This document shows, piece by piece, positions 46,668-57,894 of a stretch of DNA of 64,000 bases. Origin of the DNA: Neoaquamicrobium sediminum (GTDB lineage Bacteria; Pseudomonadota; Alphaproteobacteria; Rhizobiales; Rhizobiaceae); contig NZ_JABETK010000001.1 of the NCBI RefSeq assembly GCF_013240295.1, positions 248,001 to 312,000 of the forward strand, read 5' to 3'. How positions within the stretch are numbered: the first letter of the stretch is position 1; each line of letters begins with the position of its first letter. The notes beneath the pieces were generated by a model, which was not told the DNA's origin, did no database searches, and was given only the letters and a program-made list of their open reading frames with translations. A program made the translations under genes and the position numbers.

Positions 46668-47589
46668 TACTGGCCCGAGACCTTGTCCTGCGTCTTCAAC
46701 TCGAAATCCGAAGCATCATGGCGCTCGTGGAGCTGCTTGGTCGGGTCGCCGAAGGTGCGGTTGACCATGGAGCCGCGCTGGGCCGCCGGGCGCTCGCCGA
46801 TCGCCTTGCGCCAGCGCTGGACGTGCTCGTACTTGTCGACCTCGAGGAAGTCGCCGGCATCCTCATAGGCGCCGCTGGCAGCCAGCCGGCCGTACCAGGG
46901 CCAGATAGCCATGTCGGCAATCGTATAGTCCTTGCCGGCCATGTATTCGTTCTTCGCCAGATGCCGGTCGAGCACGTCCATCTGGCGCTTCACCTCCATG
47001 GCGTAGCGGTTGATGGCGTATTCGATCTTCATCGGCGCATAGACGTAGAAATGGCCGAAGCCGCCGCCGAGGAAGGGGGCGGAACCCATCTGCCAGAACA
47101 GCCAGTTCATCGTCTCGGCGCGGGCGCGTATGTCGGTCGGCAGGAAGGCGCCGAATTTTTCGGCCAGATAGAACATGATCGAGGCGGATTCGAAGAGGCG
47201 CACCGGGTCGCCGCCGCCCTTCGGCGCATGATCCATCATCGCCGGGATCTTGGAGTTCGGATTGACCTCGACGAAGCCGGAGCCGAACTGGTCGCCGTCG
47301 CCGATCTTGATGAGCCAGGCGTCATATTCCGCGCCGGCATGGCCCGCCGCCAACAACTCCTCGAGCATGATGGTCACTTTGACACCATTGGGCGTGCCCA
47401 GCGAATAAAGCTGCAGCGGATGCTTGCCGACCGGCAGCTCCTTGTCGTGTGTCGGGCCGGCGATCGGACGGTTGATGGAAGCAAACGTTCCACCGCTTGC
47501 CGAATCCCATGTCCAGACCTTCGGCGGCACATAGCCTGCGGGGAAATTCTTCTCGGGCGGGAATTTGTTCTCGTCGGTCATGTCGTTCC

Positions 47590-47593
<4 letters not shown>
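46667..47593 (-). CDS. yghU: YghU-type glutathione-dependent disulphide-bond oxidoreductase
   Basis: The 308-residue protein is a GST-fold oxidoreductase of the YghU group, longer than ordinary GSTs because of an N-terminal part ending near [42 protein letters not shown]; the strand and helix of the thioredoxin-like domain follow. The later block [35 protein letters not shown] and WYGRLAASG are characteristic. Such proteins use two glutathiones to reduce disulphides. It is placed inside the carboxylase operon with overlaps of four bases on pccB and one base on pccA, so its expression is tied to propionyl-CoA use. Confidence 0.88.
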
Positions 47594-49122
<1,529 letters not shown>

Positions 49123-49275
49123 CAGCGGTATCCCCGCGCGGCGTCGGCTTGTCTGTGCATCGGGCGTCCCCTGGGCAGTTTGTTCGCGTTTGTTGCGGCA
49201 TGGCCGGCACTTTCCGGCATAACGCCTTAGCAAGACGGCGAAAAGGCTTGAACGGGCGGAGGCGCATAAAGTAGG

Positions 49276-49308
49276 TTTCGCAATATTGCAAAAAGCGAAT
49301 TTGCGAAA
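49276..49308. promoter_or_regulatory. Candidate PccR/ScfR binding site at the scfR start codon
   Basis: TTTCGCAA at 49276-49283, TTGCAAAA at 49286-49293 and TTTGCGAAA at 49300-49308 give inverted and direct TTTGCAAA-like half-sites in about 33 bases. PccR of Rhodobacter is known to bind paired TTTGCAAA motifs at pccB. The last half-site covers the A of the scfR ATG, so binding there would repress scfR itself. The family match is established knowledge, occupation here is inferred. Confidence 0.65.
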
Positions 49309-50720
49309 TGCGAAACACCAAACTGTTCATCGGCCGTAAGATACGCGACCTGCGCGAGGCCAACCGCCTTACGCAGGCAGCGTTTGCCGAGCGCATCGGC
49401 ATATCGACAAGCTACCTGAACCAGATCGAGAACAACCAGCGCTCCGTGTCGGCGGCCGTGCTGCTGGCGCTGGCCGAGACCTTTCGCATCGAAATCTCCG
49501 ATTTCTCGTCCGGGGAGAGCGACAGGCTGCTGTCGGCGCTGTCCGAGGCGGTGACTGATCCGTTGTTCGAGAATTTCAAACCAAGTCTCCAGGAAATGAA
49601 GCTGGTAACCCAGAACGCGCCCGGCTTCGCGCACGCGCTCATCACCGCGCATCAGGCCTATCGACGCAATTCCGAACAGCTTGCGAGCTTCGACGATACG
49701 ATTGGCCGCGGGGCCGGCGTGGCTGAGCCAAGCGCCTATGAGGAGGTGCGCGACTTCTTCCACTTCGTCGACAACTACATCCATGAACTTGACATCGCCG
49801 CCGAGGAACTGGCTGCAAAGCTTGGCATCCCCGACCGCGACCCTTCTGCCGCCCTGCCCGACTATCTCGAGCGTCAGCATGGGGTGACGACCGCGCGCGC
49901 AGCACCTGAAGAAAACCTGCTGCGGCGCTTCGACCCCGTCAGGCGCACGCTGCACCTCAATCCCTTCTCGCCAGTCTCGACCCGCAGCTTTCAGGCCGCA
50001 TTCCAGATCGGCGAACTCGAGATGGCGGAGATCATCGCAACCATCGCGGAGAATGCCGGCTTCCACAGCGGCGAGGCCGTCGAGATCTGCCGTATCGGGC
50101 TCGCCAACTATTTCGCCGGCGCACTGATGATGCCTTACGAAGCGTTGCTGGCATCGGCGCGGGAACTGCGCCACGACCTCGACCTGCTGGCGAGCCGCTT
50201 CGGCGCCAGCGTCGAACAGATCGCCCATCGGCTTTCCACAATGCAGCGCCCCGGCCGCAAGGGTGTGCCGATCTTCTTCGCCCGCATCGACCGTGCCGGC
50301 AACATCACCAAGCGGCACAGCGCGGCCAAGCTGCAATTCGCACGCTTCGGCGCGGCCTGTCCGTTGTGGAACGTGCATCAGGCGTTCGAGACGCCGGGGC
50401 GCATCATCCGCCAGCTTGCCGAAACGCCGGACGGGGTGCGCTATCTGTGTCTCGCAACGGAGATATCGAAGGGCGGCGGGGGCTTCCGTGCACCGCAGCG
50501 GCGCTATGCCATCGCGGTGGGCTGCGAAGTGACGCATGCGGGCGACTTCGTCTATGCCGACGATCTCGACATTGCCAACCGCGCCGGCTTCGACCCGATC
50601 GGCATATCCTGCCGTATCTGCGAAAGGCCCAACTGCGCGCAACGCGCGGTGCCGCCGCTCAAGCGCAGGCTGGTGGTGGACCACAACCATCGCGGCGCGG
50701 TGCCCTACCGGCTGGATTGA
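49308..50720 (+). CDS. Short-chain fatty acyl-CoA regulator (ScfR/PccR type)
   Basis: The 470-residue protein begins with a XRE-type helix-turn-helix ([42 protein letters not shown], about residues 7-48), continues with a linker and an IrrE/ImmA-like domain (residues about 175-330) and ends with the ScfR C-terminal domain containing the cysteines in [19 protein letters not shown]. These regulators sense short-chain acyl-CoA state and control pcc and glyoxylate-bypass genes; PccR activates pccB. It faces the pccB operon across 185 bases. No ribosome site precedes the ATG, and the operator lies directly on it. Confidence 0.87.
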   Translation: MRNTKLFIGRKIRDLREANRLTQAAFAERIGISTSYLNQIENNQRSVSAAVLLALAETFRIEISDFSSGESDRLLSALSEAVTDPLFENFKPSLQEMKLVTQNAPGFAHALITAHQAYRRNSEQLASFDDTIGRGAGVAEPSAYEEVRDFFHFVDNYIHELDIAAEELAAKLGIPDRDPSAALPDYLERQHGVTTARAAPEENLLRRFDPVRRTLHLNPFSPVSTRSFQAAFQIGELEMAEIIATIAENAGFHSGEAVEICRIGLANYFAGALMMPYEALLASARELRHDLDLLASRFGASVEQIAHRLSTMQRPGRKGVPIFFARIDRAGNITKRHSAAKLQFARFGAACPLWNVHQAFETPGRIIRQLAETPDGVRYLCLATEISKGGGGFRAPQRRYAIAVGCEVTHAGDFVYADDLDIANRAGFDPIGISCRICERPNCAQRAVPPLKRRLVVDHNHRGAVPYRLD

Positions 50721-50807
50721 CGGGGCGCACAACGGCGGTGCGCATTTTGATGTTCCAGCACGAACGATAGCCGCTATGGTCGCCTCGAAGCAGCAAGGAG
50801 GAGCCGC

Positions 50808-51905
50808 ATGAGCGACGAGCCGGACATCATCTTCGAGACGCGCGGCCGTGCGGGCGTGGTCACGCTCAACCGGCCCAAAGCGCTCAACGCGCTCAACAGC
50901 AACATGGTCGCACTGATGCATCCCCAGCTCGTTGCCTGGGCGAACGATCCGAAGGTGGAACTCGTGATCGTCAAGGCCGCCGGCGAAAAGGCGTTCTGCG
51001 CGGGCGGCGACATTCGCCAGCTCCACGACTGGGGTAAGGCCGGCGACCCGGCGATACGCTCCTTCTATCGCGACGAATACCGACTCAATGCGTTCATCAA
51101 GCGTTATCCGAAGCCCTATGTGGCACTGGTGGACGGTATCGTGATGGGCGGCGGTGTCGGCCTTTCCGTTCATGGCAGTCATCGCGTGGCTGGAGAAAAG
51201 CTGATGTTCGCGATGCCCGAGACCGGCATCGGCTTCTTTCCCGATGTCGGCGGCACCTACTTCCTGCCTCGCCTGCCCGGCAGGACCGGTACCTGGCTTG
51301 GGCTCACCGCAGCACGGCTCGGCCAGGCGGATGCGCTGTGGACAGGTTTCGCCACCCATGCCGCCCGTTCGGCCGATTTCGATGCAATCCTGGAGGCGCT
51401 TTGCGACAAGGGCGATCCCGACGCCACGCTTGCGTCATTCGCCCAGGTTCTGGATGGAGCCAAGGCACCGGCCCTGCAGCCGGTGATCGATCGCTGCTTT
51501 TCCGCCAACACCGTGGAAGAGATTTTGGCGCTGCTCGATGCAGAAACCGGCGAGCATGCCGAATGGGCAGCCAAGCAGGCTGCAACCATGCGCCAGAAGT
51601 CGCCCACCAGCCTCAAGATCGCGCTGCGGCAGATGCAGGAGGGCGCAAAGGTGGAGTTCGAGGCCTGCATGGGCATCGAATACCGGATCGTCAGCCGCAT
51701 CATCGATGGCGTCGACTTCTATGAAGGCGTGCGCGCAGTCATCATCGACAAGGACAACGCGCCCAACTGGCAACCTGCCGGGCTCGACGGCGTTTCAACG
51801 GCCGATGTCGACGCCTATTTCGCACCGTTGCCGGACGAGCTGGATCTGTCGGGGCTCGATCGCGCCTTAAATTCCTTACAGGCACGATTGACCGCGCTCC
51901 GATGA
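50808..51905 (+). CDS. 3-hydroxyisobutyryl-CoA hydrolase (crotonase fold)
   Basis: The 365-residue protein is a crotonase with the longer C-terminus of the HIBYL-CoA hydrolases: NRPKALNALNSNMV, FCAGGDIRQLHDWG, MGGGVGLSVHGSHRV and MPETGIGFFPDVGGTYFLPRL are the family blocks; ordinary enoyl-CoA hydratases have about 260 residues. It frees 3-hydroxyisobutyrate from its CoA ester in valine breakdown, which finally yields propionyl-CoA and so feeds the carboxylase operon next door. AGGAGG ribosome site is present. Confidence 0.9.
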   Translation: MSDEPDIIFETRGRAGVVTLNRPKALNALNSNMVALMHPQLVAWANDPKVELVIVKAAGEKAFCAGGDIRQLHDWGKAGDPAIRSFYRDEYRLNAFIKRYPKPYVALVDGIVMGGGVGLSVHGSHRVAGEKLMFAMPETGIGFFPDVGGTYFLPRLPGRTGTWLGLTAARLGQADALWTGFATHAARSADFDAILEALCDKGDPDATLASFAQVLDGAKAPALQPVIDRCFSANTVEEILALLDAETGEHAEWAAKQAATMRQKSPTSLKIALRQMQEGAKVEFEACMGIEYRIVSRIIDGVDFYEGVRAVIIDKDNAPNWQPAGLDGVSTADVDAYFAPLPDELDLSGLDRALNSLQARLTALR

Positions 51906-51908
51906 TGC

Positions 51909-51928
51909 AACATACTCGGTAGTATGTT
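51909..51928. promoter_or_regulatory. Perfect 20-bp dyad between the hydrolase and pcaD genes
   Basis: AACATACT at 51909-51916 and AGTATGTT at 51921-51928 are exact reverse complements around CGGT. The dyad lies only 18 bases upstream of the pcaD-like start and is too AT-rich and free of a T-tract to be a terminator. A MarR- or TetR-type dimer could bind it and control pcaD and the pim genes. Confidence 0.6.
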
Positions 51929-51945
51929 CTTGAGGGAGGAGCCAT

Positions 51946-52740
51946 ATGGCGTTCGCGCGGGTGAACGGCGTCGTTCTGCATCATGACGTACGCGGCAGGC
52001 CTGACGGGCCTGTTTTGGTGTTCTCCAATTCGCTTGGCACCGACTTCCGCATCTGGGACAAGGTCGCGGAGACGCTAGGCGACGATTATCGCATCGTGCT
52101 CTACGACAAGCGCGGCCATGGCCTGTCGGAGGCGACGCCCGCGCCCTATCGTCTGATCGACCACGTGCACGATCTCGCTGCGCTGCTCGACCATCTCGGA
52201 ATCGAGAAGGCGGGCGTCGTCGGCCTGTCGGTCGGGGGCCTGATCGCGCAGGGGCTGGCAGCGATGCGGCCCGACCATGTCGCGGCGCTGGTGCTATGCG
52301 ACACGGCCCACAAGATCGGCAATGACGAATTGTGGAACACCCGCATCGACGCGGTGACGAAGAACGGCATCGAATCTATTGCCGGCGCGATCCTGGAGCG
52401 CTGGTTCACCGTCGGTTACCGCGACCCCGAAAACGCCGACTATGTTGGATACACAGCAATGCTGACGCGGACGAACGTCGACGGCTATGCGGGAACCTGC
52501 GCGGCACTGCGCGATGCCGACTTGACGGAATCCACCCGCGCGCTGAAGCTGCCGGTGCTCTGCGTCGTCGGCGGCCAGGACGGATCGACACCGCCCGATC
52601 TCGTGCGCTCGACCGCCGACCTGATCGAGGGCGCGCGCTTCGAGATCATCGAGGGCGCCGGCCACCTGCCGTGTATCGAAAGACCGGATGAAACCGCCCG
52701 ACTGATCGGCGGGTTCCTGAACGACGCCGGCTGGCGCTGA
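51946..52740 (+). CDS. pcaD: 3-oxoadipate enol-lactonase-like alpha/beta hydrolase
   Basis: The 264-residue product matches PcaD: VFSNSLGTDFRIWDKVAETL at the start, nucleophile elbow GLSVGGLIAQGLA, an acid in GGQDGSTPPDLV and the histidine in EGAGHLPCIERPD. PcaD hydrolyses beta-ketoadipate enol-lactone in aromatic degradation, but no other pca gene is here. It is 40 bases upstream of pimF, so it could be part of the dicarboxylate operon and act on a different lactone or ester. Ribosome site GGGAGGAG is clear. Confidence 0.83.
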   Translation: MAFARVNGVVLHHDVRGRPDGPVLVFSNSLGTDFRIWDKVAETLGDDYRIVLYDKRGHGLSEATPAPYRLIDHVHDLAALLDHLGIEKAGVVGLSVGGLIAQGLAAMRPDHVAALVLCDTAHKIGNDELWNTRIDAVTKNGIESIAGAILERWFTVGYRDPENADYVGYTAMLTRTNVDGYAGTCAALRDADLTESTRALKLPVLCVVGGQDGSTPPDLVRSTADLIEGARFEIIEGAGHLPCIERPDETARLIGGFLNDAGWR

Positions 52741-52780
52741 CGCCGCCATCCCAAGACAACGAACACCGAGGATACGACCC

Positions 52781-54874
52781 ATGAGTGACTATGTGACAGT
52801 GGCGCGCGATGGCGCAATCGCGGTCATCACGCTGGACAATCCGCCGGTCAACGCGCTCAGCCACCACCTGCGCGAGCCTTTGTTCAAGGCGCTGGAAGCC
52901 GCACGAGACGATGCGGCGGTCGAGGGGATTGTCATCGCCTGCGCCGGGCGCACCTTCATATCCGGCGCCGACATCACGGAATTCGGCACGCCGAAGGCGC
53001 TTGCAAGCCCCTCCCTGCCGGAACTCTGTGCGCTGCTGGAATCGCTGCCCAAGCCGGCGGTCGCCGCCATTCACGGCACCGCACTGGGCGGCGGGCTCGA
53101 GCTGGCGCTCGCCTGCCATTACCGCGTCGCCGACAAGGGCGCCAAGGTCGGCCTACCCGAGGTCAAGCTCGGCCTTCTGCCAGGAGCTGGCGGCACGGTG
53201 CGCCTGCCGCGCCTCGTTGGTCCCGAAAAGGCAGTGGCGATGATCGTCTCCGGCAACCCGATCAACGCCTCAGCAGCGCTGGAGGCCGGTGTGGTCGATG
53301 CCATCGCCGCGGGCGATCTGACAGCCGATGCCATTGCCTTCGCAAAGGCCAGGGTGGCCGATGGCGGCCCGCATGTTCCGGTGCGTGATCGCGACGACAA
53401 GATCGCTCCTGCACGCGCCGACCTCTCCGGTTTCGAGGCGGCGGTCAAGGAGGCGACCAGGAAGACGCGCGGGCTCGAAGCGCCGCTTGCCTGCGCCACT
53501 GCCGTTCGCAATGCCGTCACCCTGCCCTTCGACGAAGCGTTGAAAAAGGAACGCGAGCTCTTCATCGGGCTCGTCAACGGCGTCCAGTCGCAGGCGCAGC
53601 GCCACCTGTTCTTTGCCGAGCGCGAGGCGGCCAAGGTGCCGGGCGTCGGCAAGGAGGTCCAGCCGCGCATGGTCAGGAAGGTCGGCGTCATCGGCGCGGG
53701 GACGATGGGCGGCGGCATCGCAATGTCCTTCGTCAATGGCGGGTACCCGGTCACTATCCTCGAAATGAGCGACGAAGCGCTCGACCGCGGCTTTGCCACC
53801 ATCGACAAGAACTACGGGATCTCGGTCTCACGCGGCTCGCTGAGCGAGGAAGCCAAGGCCGAACGCATGGGCCGCTTCTCGCGCACGACGAATTATGCTG
53901 ACCTTGCCGATTGCGACCTCATCATCGAAGCAGTCTTCGAGGAGATGGGCGTCAAGAAGGAGGTTTTCGGCAAGCTCGACGCCATCGCCAAGCCCGGCGC
54001 GATCCTTGCCTCCAACACGTCCTATCTCGACGTCAACGAGATCGCGGCATCCACCGCCCGTCCGCATGACGTCGTAGGGCTGCATTTCTTCTCGCCGGCA
54101 AACGTGATGCGGCTGCTGGAGATCGTGCGCGGCGACAAGACCGCGCCCGACGTCCTTCTGACGGCGCTGACCGTTGCCCGCAAGATCGGCAAGGTGCCGG
54201 TCGTCGTCGGCGTCTGTCACGGCTTCGTCGGCAATCGCATGCTTGGCGCGCGTTCGACCGAAGGCGAGGACCTGCTGCTGGAAGGCGCATCGCCCGAGCA
54301 GATCGACAAGGTCTTCGCCGATTTCGGCTGGCCGATGGGACCGTTCGAGATGGGCGATCTGGCGGGTCTCGACATCGGCTGGCGCAACCGCAAGTCGCTT
54401 GGCAAGACGGCCGCGATCGGCGACGCGCTGTGCGAAGCCGGCCGCTTCGGCCAGAAGACGGGCAAGGGCTTCTATCTCTACGAACAGGGGTCGCGAAAGC
54501 CCATCCCCGATCCGGAAGTGGCAAAGCTGATCGAAGAGAAGGCGAGCGAGCGCGGCGTCAACCGGCGCGACATCTCCGACGACGAGATCACCGAGCGGAC
54601 GCTCTATCCGATGATCAACGAAGGCGCCCGCATCCTCGAGGAGAAGATCGCCGCGCGGCCTTCCGACATCGACATCGTCTGGACCAATGGCTACGGCTTC
54701 CCGATCGGCAAGGGCGGTCCGATGTTCTGGGCCGATACCGAAGGGCTGAAGAAGATCGTCGAGCGGCTGGAATACTGGCACGGCAAGACGGGCAAGGACG
54801 TGTTCAAGCCGGCGGCCCTCCTCAAGCAAATGGCCGAGGACGGCGGCAGCTTCTCGGGCCGGCCAGCGGCCTGA
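52781..54874 (+). CDS. pimF: PimF-type fused enoyl-CoA hydratase / 3-hydroxyacyl-CoA dehydrogenase
   Basis: The 697-residue protein has an N-terminal crotonase domain (IHGTALGGGLELALACHYRVADKGA near residues 92-115) and a C-terminal 3-hydroxyacyl-CoA dehydrogenase with NAD loop KVGVIGAGTMGGGIAMSF near residue 300 and the second dehydrogenase domain. It does the hydration and oxidation steps of beta-oxidation in the cytoplasm. The gene order F-A-B-C-D that follows is that of the pimeloyl-CoA operon of Rhodopseudomonas palustris, so dicarboxylic acyl-CoA esters are the probable substrates. Confidence 0.9.
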   Translation: MSDYVTVARDGAIAVITLDNPPVNALSHHLREPLFKALEAARDDAAVEGIVIACAGRTFISGADITEFGTPKALASPSLPELCALLESLPKPAVAAIHGTALGGGLELALACHYRVADKGAKVGLPEVKLGLLPGAGGTVRLPRLVGPEKAVAMIVSGNPINASAALEAGVVDAIAAGDLTADAIAFAKARVADGGPHVPVRDRDDKIAPARADLSGFEAAVKEATRKTRGLEAPLACATAVRNAVTLPFDEALKKERELFIGLVNGVQSQAQRHLFFAEREAAKVPGVGKEVQPRMVRKVGVIGAGTMGGGIAMSFVNGGYPVTILEMSDEALDRGFATIDKNYGISVSRGSLSEEAKAERMGRFSRTTNYADLADCDLIIEAVFEEMGVKKEVFGKLDAIAKPGAILASNTSYLDVNEIAASTARPHDVVGLHFFSPANVMRLLEIVRGDKTAPDVLLTALTVARKIGKVPVVVGVCHGFVGNRMLGARSTEGEDLLLEGASPEQIDKVFADFGWPMGPFEMGDLAGLDIGWRNRKSLGKTAAIGDALCEAGRFGQKTGKGFYLYEQGSRKPIPDPEVAKLIEEKASERGVNRRDISDDEITERTLYPMINEGARILEEKIAARPSDIDIVWTNGYGFPIGKGGPMFWADTEGLKKIVERLEYWHGKTGKDVFKPAALLKQMAEDGGSFSGRPAA

Positions 54875-54879
54875 GCGCG

Positions 54880-56547
54880 ATGAACCTGGCCGCCGCTCCC
54901 TGGAGAAGCGCCTACCCTCCCGGCCTTGCGCCGGACGTCGAGCTTGCGGCCTTTCCGGTTCACGAGATCGTCGAGCGGGCGGCGGCGCGCTGGGGGAGCA
55001 AGGCGGCATTCCGCTTCCGCGATACGGTGCTCAGCTACGAGGCGCTGGCGGCCGAGGCGGAGCGTTGCGCGGCCGCTTTTATGCGTGAAGGCATCGCCAG
55101 CGGTTCGAGGGTGGCGCTGCTGCTGCCCAACACCCTCTATCACCCGATCGCCTTCTTCGGCGCGCTCAAAGCCGGCGCGGCGGTGGTGCATCTGTCGCCG
55201 CTCGACAGCGAGCGCGTGCTTGCCCACAAGCTTGCCGACAGCGGCGCAAGGCTTTTGGTGACGACGAATATCGGCAATCTGGGACAGCGCGCGGAGGCGC
55301 TGCTGAGGGATGGCGCGGTCGACAAGGTCATCATTGGCGAGGACAGCGCGTGGGGACCTCCAGCAACATCCGGGGAAGTGATCTCAGGCGCGGGGATCGT
55401 CACCTTCGCAGACTTTGTCGCCGACGCGCAGGCCGAACGTTTTCCCGATGTCGGCCTCGATGACCTTGCCCTGCTGCAATATACCGGCGGCACGACCGGC
55501 ATGCCCAAAGGCGCCATGCTGAGCCATCGTAACCTCTCGACCGCTGTGTCAAGCTACGACCTCTGGTTCAACGGCTGGGGCCTTTCGCGGCCGGGCCAGG
55601 AACGCGTGCTTCTATTCCTGCCACTGTTCCACATCTACGCGCTGGTGGCAGTGATGCTGCGGGCGCTGAAAAGCGGTCAGGAACTGATCCTGCATACGCG
55701 CTTCGACGCCGAGACCGCCTTGGCGGAAATCGAGGCCGGTGCCACCAGCTTTCCCGGCGTGCCGACCATGTGGATCGCAATAGCATCCTTACCCGGTTTC
55801 GAGAAACGCGACTTCAGCTCGCTGCGCTATTGCGCATCGGGCGGGGCGCCGCTGCCGGTCGAGATCGCACGGCGGCTGCGGGCAGCAACCGGGCACGCCA
55901 TTCTAGGCGGCTGGGGCATGACAGAGACATCGCCTGCGGGCACGAACATTCCCTTAAACCGGCCGGACAAGGTGGCGACCATCGGGGTGCCCCTGCCGGG
56001 CGTTCATCTCGACATCGTCGCGCTCGACGATCCGGCGCGCGTGCTGCCCGCTGGCGAGACCGGTGAGTTGCGGGTGTTCGGTCCGAACGTCACAGCCGGC
56101 TATCTGAACCGCGAGGACGAGACGCGCGCCGCCTTCAGCGAAGGCGGCCTGCTGACCGGCGACATCGGCTTCATGGACGAGGAAGGCTTCTTCACCATCG
56201 TCGACCGCAAGAAGGATATGATCCTGTGCGGCGGCTATAACGTCTATCCGCAGATGATCGAGCAGGCGATCTACGAGCACCCGGACGTCGAGGAGGTGCT
56301 GGTGCTGGGCGTGCCAGATGGCTATCGCGGCGAGACGCCGAAGGCTTTCCTCAAATTGAAGGCAGGCGCGCCGCAACTCACGATCGAGGCGCTGCGCACC
56401 TTCCTCAAATCGCGGCTCGGTCCGCACGAATTGCCCACGCTTGTCGAAATCCGGGACGCTCTGCCGCGAACCCCGGTCGGCAAGCTTTCCAAACTCCAGC
56501 TCAAACAGGAAGAAGCCGCGCGGCAAGAACCCGCCAAGGTTTCTTGA
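54880..56547 (+). CDS. pimA: PimA-type dicarboxylate/fatty acid CoA ligase
   Basis: The 555-residue protein starts at MNLAAAPWRSAYPPGL five bases after the pimF stop. AMP-binding motifs are YTGGTTGMPKGAMLSH, the A5-like GGWGMTETSPAG and GDIGFMDEEGFFTIVDRKKD, with the acylation lysine in RTPVGKLSK. It makes acyl-AMP and then acyl-CoA from a carboxylic acid. By position and family it is the ligase of the pim operon; a broader fatty acid range cannot be excluded. Confidence 0.88.
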   Translation: MNLAAAPWRSAYPPGLAPDVELAAFPVHEIVERAAARWGSKAAFRFRDTVLSYEALAAEAERCAAAFMREGIASGSRVALLLPNTLYHPIAFFGALKAGAAVVHLSPLDSERVLAHKLADSGARLLVTTNIGNLGQRAEALLRDGAVDKVIIGEDSAWGPPATSGEVISGAGIVTFADFVADAQAERFPDVGLDDLALLQYTGGTTGMPKGAMLSHRNLSTAVSSYDLWFNGWGLSRPGQERVLLFLPLFHIYALVAVMLRALKSGQELILHTRFDAETALAEIEAGATSFPGVPTMWIAIASLPGFEKRDFSSLRYCASGGAPLPVEIARRLRAATGHAILGGWGMTETSPAGTNIPLNRPDKVATIGVPLPGVHLDIVALDDPARVLPAGETGELRVFGPNVTAGYLNREDETRAAFSEGGLLTGDIGFMDEEGFFTIVDRKKDMILCGGYNVYPQMIEQAIYEHPDVEEVLVLGVPDGYRGETPKAFLKLKAGAPQLTIEALRTFLKSRLGPHELPTLVEIRDALPRTPVGKLSKLQLKQEEAARQEPAKVS

Positions 56548-56565
56548 ACCCACAGGGAGAACAAC

Positions 56566-57747
56566 ATGGCTGATGCCGTCATCGTCTCAACCGCACGAAC
56601 CCCGGTCGGCAAGGCCTATCGCGGCGGGCTCAACGACACGCCCGGCGCCACGCTCGGCGCCCATGCGATCAGCCACGCGCTGAAGCGCTCGGGCCTGGAG
56701 GGCGGCGAGATCGAGGACGTGATCATGGGCTGCGCTATGCAGGAAGGCACCACCGGGCTGAACGTCGCACGGCGCGCCCTGCTCGTCGCTGGGCTGCCGG
56801 TAACGGCGGCGGGAACCACCATCGACCGTCAATGCTCGTCCGGCCTGCAGTCGATGGCGCTGCTTGCAAACGCGATCCGTAATGACGGCGTCGTAGCCGG
56901 CATCGCCGGCGGGCTGGAATCGATCAGCCTCGTGCAGAACGACCATCGCAACACGTTCCGGCTTGTCGACAAGACGCTGACCGGCCCAGCCGCCGACGTC
57001 TACATGCCGATGATCGACACGGCCGAGGTGGTCGCCAAGCGTTACGGCATTTCGCGCGAGCGGCAGGACGAATACGGGCTGGCGAGCCAGCGGCGCGTGG
57101 CGGCCGCCCGCGAGGCAGGCAAGTTCACCGACGAGATCGCTCCTATCAAGACGCGCATGGCCGTCATCGACAAGGAGACGAAAGAAGTCAGCCATCGCGA
57201 CGTGGAGATCGCGCATGACGAGGGCCCGCGCCCCGAAACCACCGCCGAGGGCCTGGCCGGCCTGAAGCCGGTGCGCGAGGGCGGCACGATCACCGCCGGC
57301 AATGCCAGCCAGCTCTCAGACGGCGCTTCGGCCAACGTCATGATGAGTTCCAACGAAGCCGAAAAGCGCGGCCTGACCCCGCTAGGCATTTTCCGCGGCT
57401 TCGCGGTCGCAGGCTGCGAGCCTGACGAGATGGGTATCGGTCCGGTCTTCGCGGTGCCGCGCCTGCTGGAGCGCCACGGCCTGAAGGTTGACGACATCGG
57501 CCTCTGGGAGCTCAACGAGGCCTTCGCAGTGCAGGTCCTCTATTGCCGCGACCGGCTCGGCATCGACCCGGAGAAGCTCAACGTTAACGGCGGCGCGATC
57601 GCACTCGGCCACCCCTACGGCATGAGCGGCTCGCGACTGGCCGGCCACGCACTGATCGAGGGCAAGCGGCGCGGCGCGAAATACGCAGTGGTGACGATGT
57701 GCGTCGGCGGCGGCATGGGCGCTGCCGGGCTGTTCGAGATCGCCTGA
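56566..57747 (+). CDS. pimB: PimB-type acetyl-CoA acyltransferase (thiolase)
   Basis: The 393-residue thiolase has the nucleophilic Cys in [13 protein letters not shown] near residue 91, the His in [16 protein letters not shown] near residue 349 and the second Cys in [16 protein letters not shown] at the end. It cleaves 3-ketoacyl-CoA with CoA, the last step of the cycle. Gene order and spacing (18 bases after pimA) place it in the pim operon. Confidence 0.92.
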   Translation: MADAVIVSTARTPVGKAYRGGLNDTPGATLGAHAISHALKRSGLEGGEIEDVIMGCAMQEGTTGLNVARRALLVAGLPVTAAGTTIDRQCSSGLQSMALLANAIRNDGVVAGIAGGLESISLVQNDHRNTFRLVDKTLTGPAADVYMPMIDTAEVVAKRYGISRERQDEYGLASQRRVAAAREAGKFTDEIAPIKTRMAVIDKETKEVSHRDVEIAHDEGPRPETTAEGLAGLKPVREGGTITAGNASQLSDGASANVMMSSNEAEKRGLTPLGIFRGFAVAGCEPDEMGIGPVFAVPRLLERHGLKVDDIGLWELNEAFAVQVLYCRDRLGIDPEKLNVNGGAIALGHPYGMSGSRLAGHALIEGKRRGAKYAVVTMCVGGGMGAAGLFEIA

Positions 57748-57780
57748 CTTATACCGCCCCTTTACCGCCTTCGATGACGG

Positions 57781-57816
57781 TCCTTCCCCCAAACGGGGGA
57801 GGACTTCGCAGCGAAG
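57781..57816. repeat. Two adjacent short hairpins in the pimB-pimC gap
   Basis: TCCCCC-AAAC-GGGGGA lies at 57785-57800 and CTTCGC-A-GCGAAG at 57804-57816. They resemble small hairpin repeats scattered in Rhizobiales genomes. They fall inside the otherwise compact operon (147-base gap) and may slow or process the transcript. Nothing else is seen in that gap except the GGAGGA ribosome site of pimC. Confidence 0.4.
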
Positions 57817-57894
57817 ATAATAACAACGTCGGCAGCTCTGCCCCGAGGCAGGTCCGGCGAGGCGGCGGGGCAAATCAACATTGGAGGAATACAG

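Noticed and set aside
45366-46868. 500-codon frame opposite pccA
   Set aside because: Shadow frame; pccA is unambiguous on the other strand.
49227-51359. 710-codon frame opposite scfR and the hydrolase gene
   Set aside because: It spans two good genes and their gap and shows no family motif.
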